Below are positions 22,508-31,000 of a stretch of 31,000 bases of DNA, piece by piece. Source of the stretch: Chrysomallon squamiferum. Lineage: Eukaryota > Mollusca > Gastropoda > Neomphalida > Peltospiridae. A program made the position numbers and the translations under genes. Numbering within the stretch: the first letter of the stretch is position 1; each line of letters begins with the position of its first letter. The notes below the pieces were generated by a model, which worked only from the letters and a program-made list of their open reading frames with translations, was not told the origin of the DNA and did no database searches. The stretch is from contig CM022679.1 in assembly GCA_012295275.1 (NCBI GenBank), positions 10,141,169 through 10,172,168 of the forward strand, in the 5' to 3' direction.

Positions 22508-23636
22508 TAATATTAAAAACTTTTAAAATAATAAAATAAAAGGTTTCTGCCAAGTGTTATTTAAAAAAAAAAAACAGTGAAAAAAAAGGAAAGAAAAAGA
22601 CATCATGTTTCATAATATGAGGGAAAAGACTTTTAACGATAAATCACTGTTTAATAATAAAAATAATAATAACAATAACAATAATAATAACAGTAACATA
22701 AAGAAGTATGCATATCATATGACAGAATTATTTTATGTGTTTCATTTTCAAACTGGCATATAAATTATTAATTAATTAATGAAACTTAGAAGGAAAAAAC
22801 AACTGATTATTAAAAAGTATAGGATTAAGACATTTATAACATTGTAAAATTTAGGCAAAGCAGGTAAACTCATTTTGTTAACATCAGTAACAAATAGCAT
22901 TAAAAGACTGAGTGGAACAGACTTTTTCTCTACACCTGTTTAGAAAATACAAGGCAGTATGACAAGAAGTCCATTTTACAACACTTGCAGGTGCAAAACT
23001 ACATTACTTTCCACCTGTTTCTGTGCATACCTAATTTACCTGGGAGTTAAACAGTAAATATTTTAAACTTGCTAACCAGCTTGTGGCATTTCTTAAAAGG
23101 TTAGCTCTTCCACGTGAAGAGGTTTCTGAGAACAGTGAGATTAAACAAGTGTTTGTAATTTTACAGAACATCGAGGTGTGATGTATTTTAAAACTGATAA
23201 ATACAGAGAGCATTTTGAAAAGATAAATGGATAATATTTAGTCCGAATTATTTTTTAAAAGATAATATTTTATGTGATGGATTGTGAAAACATGAATATA
23301 GAATATTATACTGTGTAGAGTATTTTGGTAATATAGTAATACAGTAGTGCTGTATTTTTTAAAAAGATTTTGTGTTTAGAAAAGATTGTTTGATGTATTC
23401 TGAAACAAACTATTTCAGGGAAGAGAACATGTTTCTTTTTAAATTGTCTGTTTATGAAGTATATAAAGTTAAAACACAAGAAAAATCACTAAAACTAAAT
23501 TGAACATATTAAACTCTTGCTAAATTATCTACCATTACTTTACGCTGATCAATGTTTCTCTAATTTACAAAATTAATAAAAAATTATAAAGTTTTTTGGA
23601 TTAGAAACCATTTTTTGTTAACAGTTTGTTTTTTAC
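22506..23636. other. Upper part of intron between exons C and D
   Basis: It contains (AAT)/(AAC) runs near 22655-22692 and otherwise unremarkable AT-rich sequence. No exon-like block. Confidence 0.7.
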
Positions 23637-23732
23637 CCTGTATCGTCCAAATTCACAGCCAAGATCTAGAGGGGTTTTATTTTCTTTGTTGGCCACTGTG
23701 GGATCTCCATGATGTAACAGCAACAAGTTAGC
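23637..23732 (-). CDS. CASKIN: Caskin exon C: end of ankyrin repeat 3, start of repeat 4
   Basis: These 32 codons are in phase 0 at both ends. They are read ANLLLLHHGDPTVANKENKT, then PLDLGCEFGRYR. The segment finishes repeat 3 and opens repeat 4. It matches the Caskin segment [20 protein letters not shown], where exon D continues with VVELLL. The acceptor ACTTTCAG is preceded by a (TTTTA)n microsatellite that forms the whole pyrimidine-rich tract. The donor is GTAAAA. The substitution of Gly for the usual Ala in DLGCEFG is mild. There are no stops or frameshifts. Confidence 0.9.
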
Positions 23733-23735
23733 CTG

Positions 23736-23810
23736 AAAGTAAAATAAAATAAAATAAAATGAAATAAAATAAAATAAAATAAAATATAATAAAATAAGAT
23801 AAAATTAAGA
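23736..23810. repeat. (TAAAA)n microsatellite at the exon C acceptor
   Basis: A pentanucleotide repeat starts a few bases from the exon C acceptor and runs about 70 bp with small interruptions. On the transcribed strand it is (TTTTA)n and supplies the pyrimidine-rich tract. Confidence 0.9.
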
Positions 23811-25207
23811 ATAATTAATATATGGAGAGTGACATCTTAACAAGTTTTAAGTTCAAGAATACCATTTTAATATCAACGGTTATTATGTTATGAATAGAAG
23901 TTCTGAAACGGTGAGATCTAACAAAACCTGACTAAAGTTAAATGACAAGGAGCAATGGATCCTCTTACAACATGAGTGTGTATTCCATGAACTCTTATAC
24001 ACAGGTTTTACAGCACTGATGTGAATGGGTAATAAAAATACAGGTTAGTATAAAATAATAATAAAGAAGTGTTAAAAACGGGAGAGAGAGATTAACTTAT
24101 GTAAATCTCAGAAATAATAAAGTTGTTTTCTGTTCATGATAATTCAATTTAAAGGAAGAGTGAGCTGTTAATATAAAATTATTTTGTTTCTGGATTCAAT
24201 TAGAAACTTGTTAATGTGCTATGTTAATGTCTGTACTGAGTGTCTGTGTGTCTGTGTGTGTGTGTGTGTGTCTGTCTTTGTGTTTATATATGTACTCATC
24301 TTCTCCTTTGCATACACACACAATCTATATTTCTACATGACTATTTCTCACACACATACATTTATATTTCTACATGACTATGTATGTCTATAAACAGCAG
24401 TGATATCAGTTACCTAAGCATTTTTTTTTTTATATTTACACGTGTACAGGAAGGAAATATGGGTTGTGACATATGAGTTTTATTTGCCTGTATGAGAACA
24501 GATACAGGGGTAACAAAGTGTTATGTCATAGATCAGTCTCACAGGTGATGGTGAGTCACTGAATAAATGTCACCATATTTCTTTATAAACTAAATGTGTC
24601 AGTAAATAAATTTTGTTTAAAAAAAAAAAACAGGGAAAAAAACTACAACAATAATCAACCCAACATTCGATTTAAAGACCAGTTCTTTTCTTTGTGACAT
24701 TCTGGTAATAATAAAAATGTGTGTGTTCCTCTTTTTCATGTATGTTTGATGTATGTGCAGGTTTTGTGTTCTACTGTTTGTGTATTGTTTGTATGCTGTG
24801 AGTGTGCAGGTATTTTTCTGCATATTTATGTTTTAGCTTCTTTCTTGATCTTTTTTAAAAATAGAAATAATACTATAAATTCTTAGAAATTCTTAATTTT
24901 TGGTTTGTTATATATATTCCTAAACAATTGTTTTAGAAAGACTGTAACAGAGAAGAAAACAGCGAGATAGATTGAGTGATTAAAAGACAGAGAGATAGAA
25001 AAGAACTGAGAAAGAAAAAGGGGCTGTAAGAGATGTTAGAAAGAGAGGGGGAAGATACAGACAAATGAAGGTGAAGTGTATATACAAGAGTAGAAAAAAC
25101 TCTTCACAGACCAAGTCAAACATAAGAATTTAATAAACTGGTCGTGCAAAATTCCAATTTTGAAAATGATTTTAAAAATAATAATGATGTACCTTGTGAC
25201 ATCATTC

Positions 25208-25272
<65 letters not shown>

Positions 25273-25450
25273 CATACTCACACACACTTAAGAAACCCAA
25301 ATACTATTACAATAATTACTATCATATTCCATTTCCTTGCAATACATTTCTAAATCATCATATATAACAAACCATTGCTATAATAATACAGACATCTCGT
25401 ATATTTCAGTTCAACCTTACTGTACATCGGAAAGTTTATTTATTACTGAC
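23811..25450. other. Intron between exons B and C
   Basis: It contains (GT)n near 24244-24275, the (AC)n listed separately, and AT-rich unique sequence. No exon-like block was seen. Confidence 0.7.
25209..25271. repeat. (AC)n microsatellite
   Basis: About 31 uninterrupted AC units about 180 bp from the exon B donor. Confidence 0.95.
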
Positions 25451-25596
25451 CACATCAAAATTTCCATGCTGACAGGCAAGATGCATGGGCGTGTCTCCAT
25501 TCTGTGCGTGCAGGTTGACAGGTGACCCGTACTGTAGTAGAATGTGAACTGGTTCCGACTTGCCCTGCCAGGCTGCATAGTGCAGAGGAATCATAC
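25451..25596 (-). CDS. CASKIN: Caskin exon B: ankyrin repeats 2-3
   Basis: The exon has 48 whole codons plus the last two bases of a split glycine. It reads [20 protein letters not shown] for repeat 2 and NGDTPMHLACQHGNFDV for the start of repeat 3. These match Caskin repeat 2 ([20 protein letters not shown]) and repeat 3 (HLAAQHGHYDV). The acceptor is TTTTACTAG. The donor GTCAGT is non-optimal, but it gives the right join: DV is followed directly by ANLLLLHH of exon C. Phase in is 1 and phase out is 0. The GC content is well above the flanking intron. The HYAAWQG signature is one of the best single pieces of evidence for Caskin rather than a generic ankyrin protein. Confidence 0.92.
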
Positions 25597-25716
25597 CTAG
25601 TAAAACAGTGAAATAGTAAAATAAAGGTATATGTTTATGTATATTTTTGTGTTGGGTATAGTGCTTTTATAATTATGAAAAGTAAGTTTGAAAAAGATGG
25701 CAGTATATATAATGAA

Positions 25717-25853
25717 TGAGAGAGAGAGAGAGAGAGACAGAGCAAGAGAATGAGAATGATGGAGAATGGGAGGAAGGTAAGGGGAGAGGTGAAAGAAGGA
25801 AGGGAAGGAATGAGAGGGAGGGAGGGAGGGAGGGAGGGAGAGAGAGAGAGAGA
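25717..25853. repeat. Purine tract with (GA)n and (GGGA)n
   Basis: An almost pure purine strand of about 135 bp. It contains GA repeats and, at about 25812-25840, six GGG runs separated by single A bases. Confidence 0.9.
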
Positions 25854-26057
25854 AAACAGATGATTGAACATTTTTGTTTCTATATTAATATAAATAGCTT
25901 ACAGATTTTTTATGACATTTTAAGACAGAGAGAGAAGAAATAGGATTTAAAAAATTATTACAACACTTCCAGAAAACATTATTCATTTACATCACATCAA
26001 ATCATTTACAGTGACACTTAAGTATAAAAAATATCTTTATTTTCACTGAAATGGCAA

Positions 26058-26074
26058 CTGAGAGAGAGAGAGAG

Positions 26075-26135
<61 letters not shown>

Positions 26136-26170
26136 GAAATAGACAGAGACAGAGACAGAGATGAGAAGAA
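26058..26170. repeat. (GA)n microsatellite
   Basis: A long GA tract with a few AAG and CAG interruptions, trailing into GACAGA units. It lies in the intron between exons A and B. Confidence 0.95.
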
Positions 26171-27237
26171 AGACAGAAGAAGAGAAATACAGAATGTTAT
26201 TATTAAATAACTTTAAAAAAAAATTAAGTGACTTTTTACTGAAAGACATTAAAAACATTTCTCGGTGCAAGAGAATTTTTGTCAACATCAAACAGTTTTT
26301 ATCAACACTCAACATAACTCTGACATGTCTGTTATTATAAAGATTGAAACATTTTATCCAATACAGACAAAAGCCATAAAACATTTGATTTCTTTTTAAT
26401 ATGAAAGATGAATATTTCAACAACTTCAAAAAGGTATATTCTTACCATCCAAATTTTTAACTCTAAACCTAATTTGATAAACCTTTTTTTTTTTTTTTTT
26501 ATTTTTTTTTGTTTTTTATATTATTTCTTTCACTTTTTGTTGAAAAATACATTAATTTAAAACCAGTATATGATTTTTTTTTTTTTTAAAGTTAAAATTT
26601 AGAATTTTTCTTCGTCTCTAAATATGCGTGTCAGTTTTATGACAATTTATATTTGTAGAATTGTGTGTAAAAAATGAAGATTCTTCTAGGAACTGGAGTC
26701 AATTAATTTTTACAACTTCAAACTCACTGAAGCAGATTTTTATGTTGGTTGATTTAAAAAGAAATACTGATAAAACTTTTTAGTTCACAGATAAAAAAGC
26801 CTTTAATCCACAACCAATGCAATTTAATTAAAAGTAAGTTCTGCAAAGAAAATACTCAGGGATATATTTTAGTGCTCAGGAATTTTTCAGTAACAGTTTT
26901 GACTGTTAATATCTCTGAATGAAAAACAATACAAATTTTTAACCAAGAAAACAAAAGAAAAAAAAGAAAAAGCTTAATTTTATACTAAAAAAAAAAAAAA
27001 AAAAAAAAAGAAAATATCCCGAGAATTAAACAAAATTATATATCCATTATAAAAACAAAATAAAAGATAACCTTTAAAATATTAAAAAAAAACCATTTCC
27101 TTTCTTTTACTTATACCCATTTAATAACTGATATATATCACACCTATCTGTGTTATAAAAGTGCTATAACAAATATAAGAATACTATAACACCATTAGTT
27201 ACCAAATTTAAATGGTTCTATTACGGTGTGTATTTGC

Positions 27238-27298
<61 letters not shown>
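27238..27298. repeat. (AAT)n microsatellite next to the exon A donor
   Basis: About 20 AAT units that end about 12 bp from the coding sequence of exon A. On the transcribed strand (ATT)n begins almost directly after the donor. Confidence 0.95.
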
Positions 27299-27300
<2 letters not shown>

Positions 27301-27310
27301 TGTTATTTAC

Positions 27311-27408
27311 CTTTTTCATCTCTGATTTCAGTGGAAGCACCATTTTCAAGAAGCAACCTCATCACCTCAGTGTTACTCATAAGAGCAGCTTGATGTAGAG
27401 CTGACATT
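27311..27408 (-). CDS. CASKIN: Caskin exon A: ankyrin repeat 1
   Basis: This is the most upstream coding exon found. It is read as MSALHQAALMSNTEVMRLLL, then ENGASTEIRDEK, a typical ankyrin helix-turn-helix, and matches Caskin repeat 1 ([20 protein letters not shown]). The first base A completes a split codon, most simply GG|A for the conserved glycine. The upstream exon must therefore end in phase 2. The acceptor is a good pyrimidine tract ending TTTTTCAG; the donor is GTAAAT, giving phase 1. The internal ATG at the exon start is not taken as an initiator because the homology continues through the junction. An (AAT)n run begins about a dozen bases beyond the donor, and a 28-bp minisatellite begins at the acceptor. 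Confidence 0.88.
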
Positions 27409-27785
27409 CTGAAAAAGTAAATATTAAATAGTATCAGAGCTTTCTGAAATTATACCAAATTGTAGAGCATTCTAAAGTAATATTAAATTATAGCGCTTTT
27501 TGAAATAATACTAAATTGTACAGCATTCTAAAGTAATATTAAATTGTAGAGCATTCTAAAGTAATATTAAATTGTAGAGCATTCTGAAATAATATTACAT
27601 TGTAGAGCTTTCTAAAGTAATATTAAATTGTAGAGCATTCTGAAATAATACTAAATTGTAGAGCATTCTAAAGTAATATTAAATTGTAGAACATTCTGAA
27701 ATAATATTACATTGTAGAGCTTTCTGAAATATTACACTGTAGAGCATTCTGAAATATTAAATTGCAGAGCATTCTGAAATACAAA
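27409..27785. repeat. 28-bp minisatellite of exon A acceptor copies
   Basis: The plus-strand unit is AGAGCATTCTAAAGTAATAT followed by TAAATTGT. There are ten 28-bp units from 27436, then two 25-bp units and a partial. The segment at 27398-27435, which spans the real exon A acceptor, is itself a recognisable unit with a few extra bases. Confidence 0.93.
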
Positions 27786-29208
27786 TTAATCATAAATTCT
27801 AGAGCAGACATTCTTGAATATTAAGTATTAAATCCATAAACAGTGTTAAAGTGAAAAGAATTCCAAAATAATAAATCCACCAAAATTCTGAAATAAAAAG
27901 AAAAATACTGAACTCTTCTTGAGCAGACCTGAAATAACAGTCAACTATACAGCACATATTAAATAACAACAAATATTTAACTGCAAAGGATATGAGATCA
28001 GAGCTAAACAATTAAGTATGGATAAATAATAAAATTACTGATTCATTTTTTTTTTTCTGTATGTTAAGACTAAATTACAAGGCAACATTTAGCCAGAGGC
28101 AATGAACAAAATTTGTTTTAAAAAATTAAAAGAATGATTATCATCAACAGCATCTAGTTAACAAAATAACAATGATAAAGTATAATGTTGTATGCAATGC
28201 CAAGTTATTACCCAGCTTAAGGGTTCCAAAGTTATTACTTCTATTGTTTATTTATTTATTTGTTTGTTCATGTATTTGTTTATTTGTTTATTTATTTTAA
28301 TGTTATAAAAATAACAAGTCTTGCAAAAAATGATATTTTATGGGTACAGGTGATATAAAAAATTTCAAGGATTAACTGATAATGTCACCAAATGACAAAT
28401 CAAGATGAAAACATAAATGTCATTTTTTTGTGTGTTTCGACAAAATGATCAATAAAATTAAATTAAATGTCTTTTATGTCCTTAAATTAATTTTATTTAT
28501 ATTTTTGTCCAAACACATAAGTACATGTGACTCATATACTAATTCATATACACACGCATTCATACACAAACATATATACACCGATGACACACCCCCACCT
28601 AAAAACACATATACACTAAAATAATACACATAATAATTATTACGGTTTATAATATATTTGATTTACAAGGTAAACAGAGTTACTTCCCTTGGCAAATACA
28701 AATTATTGTTATTATTTAATAGATTTGTTTTGCCTAAAATTAATACCAGTCTTCCATAATACATTTAATTTAAAATCTTGATATGAAACTTAAATGAGTA
28801 ATTGACAAAGTCATTAAACTGCCCCTAATATAGTATCTTTTATTTAAATATAAGGTAATATGTTAATTAAATTCAGAGTAATATTTCTTGTAATTAACTG
28901 GAATATGGTACATATTAACAATCACATAATATATTCTCTTTTCAAAATACTTAACTAGAATGGCATTTATTATCTTCTTTTTTTTAAAATTTAATAAATA
29001 TATCATTTAAAAGAGTAAAATATTGTTTTAATTAATCATTTTATTATTCAGAATAAAATATCAACTGACAATTATATATTTTATTTCAAAGATATTAAAG
29101 TGGCATTTATTTCAAAAATAATAAAAAGAATTGGCATTTTTTTCTTCATTATTGTCTGTGTGTATAGGTGCATAGTTATCACTTGATTGATCTATTTATA
29201 ATATAAAA

Positions 29209-29213
<5 letters not shown>

Positions 29214-29262
<49 letters not shown>
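29214..29262. repeat. (CA)n/(TA)n microsatellite
   Basis: A short CA run passes into about 21 TA units. Confidence 0.95.
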
Positions 29263-29265
<3 letters not shown>

Positions 29266-30204
29266 AAATTAACAGGAAAAAAGTATTTATAATAAAAAAA
29301 AATTAAAATAAATATAAAAAGATGTATATATAATAAAATACTAAACAGGAAAACTCTATATGTAATTAAAAAAAAACAACAACAAGAAAACAAATAGATA
29401 AAATATATGAAATTAGCAGGTAAAATCAATCAGACATGAAACTGAAATAATGTTGTTTTTTTGTTGTTGTTTTCTACATTTTCTTCCTCCCAGTAGTACA
29501 TCAGCTAATTCTTATTCCTTTATTTTTATTATTTATTTATTTATTTATATGCTATTGCTTTTATTATTATTATTATTATTATTAATAGTAGTAATATATT
29601 TATTACTGTATTTGTTTTTTCAGCACCTAACTCAACCGTAACACCGATATTTATTTTGTACTTCCATTTACTCATTAGTTACATTTTTCTTTCTTTCCAT
29701 GTTTCCGTAATAAAAAAGCAAATCTAAGTCAATAAACAAGTTGAACGGTAACACACAATTACCTCTTTTATTAACCTGATTTAGTCGAACCTTTTCACTC
29801 GCCACAATTTAACACGGTTCAGTGAATTCAGTTAATAAATTGTTAGATTTGTCTGCAGTTGCTTTATAAAATAATTACAAAATCTGAGTCAGCAGTAGTA
29901 ATATGAGCTTTGTAGCTAATGAAAAATATGTATTTTATTTAATGATTCATATAAAGGAGTTGTATATAGATCCTGCCATTATTTTAATGAGTATGACAGA
30001 AAAAGCCTGTAGCTTTCACTCCATCAGTTGCCTCTTAATCAAATTGTTAAAAATTTATGAAGAATACACCCTGTAGTTGTATTCCATAAAACAGCAGCAT
30101 ACACAGATACTGTAGTATAATTTCAGATACTGTAGTACAATTTCAGATACTGAAGAAAAAAAAAAATTAATAATTGTTTTGGTATATACCCTCACCCTCC
30201 TGAA

Positions 30205-30290
30205 ATACTGAACTAGGAGTGGATTCTGGGTTCAATCTGAAGCCTCAGAAACTGAAAGACTAAATTAAAAAAAAAAAAAAAAAAAAAAGG
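30205..30290 (+). mobile_element. Possible SINE tail (box B-like motif plus A run)
   Basis: GGGTTCAATCTGA near 30228 resembles an RNA polymerase III box B (GGTTCRANTCC). It is followed some 40 bp later by a long A run at 30265-30288, as in a tRNA-derived SINE. A box A at the usual distance is not evident, so this may be a truncated copy or chance. Confidence 0.2.
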
Positions 30291-30381
30291 AAATATGACT
30301 GCAATAAATTCTTGACTCCCTATTCTAGAACTTTATAAATAGCTGACATGGCTTCATTTATGTCATGAAATTTTAATATCA

Positions 30382-30654
30382 ATGCAAAGAATCATCAGAA
30401 TGCTCTATTATGGAAACACTGTCCAAAACTGTCGTAAAGAAATGATACCTCATGTGAGGGAATCGGCCAGTAATGAAGTAAGAAATGGTGGCAGAACAGT
30501 GCCATACTGTAGAAGGCACCAACATGCTGGTCTGTCCAAAAGGTGGATGAATGCATCACTGCTGGGTCAAAGAATTGACAGAGAATTTTTATATCATTTG
30601 ATCCAAAATGGAAGAAATCTAAGGACAGGTGGAGTTTTTTCTATTTCTAAGTAA
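30382..30654 (+). other. Open frame of 90 codons, unassigned
   Basis: A plus-strand ATG opens 90 codons of fairly complex sequence, starting MQRIIRMLYYGNTVQNCR and ending in TAA. The composition is less AT-rich than the neighbouring sequence. No domain, signal peptide or membrane segment is visible, and no homology is recognised. It lies upstream of the known Caskin exons and antisense to them. It could be chance, a diverged mobile-element piece, or an exon of an unknown transcript. Confidence 0.12.
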
Positions 30655-30968
30655 CAGCATATTATCTTTTACACGTATTTTTATGTAGACAGAGATACCC
30701 TACTACTTCCACACACTATTAGATATGCTTATAAATTGGTAGTGAAGTATCTTATTTACATCTTCATGCAGGCTCAGCAGTACATACCATGATCTTTGAA
30801 ATGTTAGTCACAGAGACCTGGTGGATTAGGAATTAAATCATAGTGTACACTGAAGAGAAGAGATCCATGAAGTCTTTGCTTTCTGAACAGCAGAATAACA
30901 TTAGTTAACTGTGCACTGGAATAATGTCATTTGTTTTCTCCTGTTTTAAATTAATATCTTTTTTGGAT

Positions 30969-31000
<32 letters not shown>

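Larger units (their letters stand above)
25597..27310. other. Intron between exons A and B
   Basis: It holds two purine tracts and T runs near 26484-26502 and 26574-26588, an A run at 26986-27009, and the terminal (AAT)n. A 15-nt microexon-like sequence at 26446-26460 is not convincing. Confidence 0.7.
6159..27408 (-). other. CASKIN: Caskin homolog, partial gene model (six exons)
   Basis: Six minus-strand exons join into one open frame: 27408-27311, 25596-25451, 23732-23637, 22142-22012, 19685-19577 and 6267-6159. The total is 689 nt with junction phases 1, 0, 0, 2, 0. The product is six ankyrin repeats followed by the segment DQTALDIVNKFTSNKAAKEL, which closely resembles the end of the Caskin ankyrin block (TALDIVNQFTTSQAS in vertebrate Caskins, recalled from family knowledge). 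Caskins are cytoplasmic scaffolds of synapses and axons; vertebrate Caskin1 binds CASK, and the fly homolog works with the receptor phosphatase Lar. Downstream SH3 and tandem SAM domains are expected but lie outside the window, as does the N-terminus. Other ankyrin-SAM proteins such as ANKS1 are less similar in the fifth and sixth repeats. The model is partial at both ends. Confidence 0.9.
27786..31000. other. Sequence upstream of exon A, no supported exon
   Basis: The exon preceding A should end in phase 2, probably with GG before GT. Sites with that form (near 28211, 30068, 30187 and 30696) have nearby in-frame stops or no Caskin-like coding. The stretch holds (TTTA)n/(TTTG)n at 28240-28295, (TA)n, (TTTA)n/(ATT)n at 29527-29583, three 22-bp copies of TTTCAGATACTGTAGTA-like sequence at 30102-30154, and terminal (TTTA)n. 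Confidence 0.65.

Noticed and set aside
22124-22553. Frames rich in Leu, Ile and Tyr
   Set aside because: They are translations of (AAT)n in different frames. Only the splice-linked 46-residue reading is discussed, as an isoform possibility.
25036-25353. Frames on both strands across (AC)n with Cys-Val or Thr-His runs
   Set aside because: These are dinucleotide repeat translation with no exon signals.
26446-26460. 15-nt in-frame microexon (VKNLD) with a good GTAAGA donor between exons A and B
   Set aside because: The acceptor side is preceded by an A-rich run rather than pyrimidines, and family homology runs straight from exon A to exon B without an insert.
27902-27960. Possible exon in the ordinary-looking sequence upstream of the exon A array
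   Set aside because: No frame with ankyrin or Caskin N-terminal similarity and no convincing acceptor-donor pair.
28205-28230. Upstream Caskin exon ending AAGCTGG|GTAATA
   Set aside because: In the phase required by exon A a TAA lies two codons before the junction, and no Caskin N-terminal sequence is present.

Overview
The window is eukaryotic, almost certainly from an animal. It is very AT-rich and crowded with simple repeats: (TA)n, (GT)n, (GA)n, (AAT)n, (GTAT)n, and long A and T runs. No compact gene longer than about 110 codons looks real. Coding signal occurs only as short, higher-GC blocks bounded by GT/AG splice sites. This texture, together with an invertebrate-like Caskin gene in long introns, suggests a mollusc, perhaps a cephalopod. 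That taxonomic guess is inference from composition only.

One gene can be supported firmly. The minus strand carries six consecutive exons of a Caskin homolog (CASK-interacting scaffold: ankyrin repeats, SH3, tandem SAM). In transcription order they lie at 27408-27311, 25596-25451, 23732-23637, 22142-22012, 19685-19577 and 6267-6159. Spliced together they give 689 nt with no stop and matching phases at all five junctions (1, 0, 0, 2, 0). They encode the block of six ankyrin repeats and its C-terminal cap. The N-terminal exon(s) were not found and probably lie beyond 31000. The SH3, SAM and C-terminal exons would lie left of position 1. The fifth intron is 13.3 kb; the other four are 1.5-2.3 kb.

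Three weaker minus-strand exon candidates are phase-compatible with this gene. They are an alternative first exon inside the 13.3-kb intron (8856-8776), an 18-codon cassette exon after the ankyrin block (5411-5358), and an alternative terminal exon (4883-4747). On the plus strand, 14681-15896 shows splice signals that could belong to an antisense transcript.

The most unusual feature is how the tandem repeats relate to splice sites. The 28-bp array beside exon A consists of about 13 degraded copies of exon A's own 3' splice site. The 3' splice site and first bases of exon D occur three times, separated by (ATT)n, and the farthest copy is in frame. The array beyond exon D's donor repeats the exon end plus donor. 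The array next to exon E also resembles its acceptor. This points to minisatellites seeded from exon-intron junctions within a single gene. Other minisatellites (32-bp at 4249, 22-bp at 10458, 22-bp at 14987, 28-bp at 17140, and about 110-bp arrays at 7870 and 20757) lie inside introns. The rest is AT-rich intron with microsatellites and no recognisable gene.
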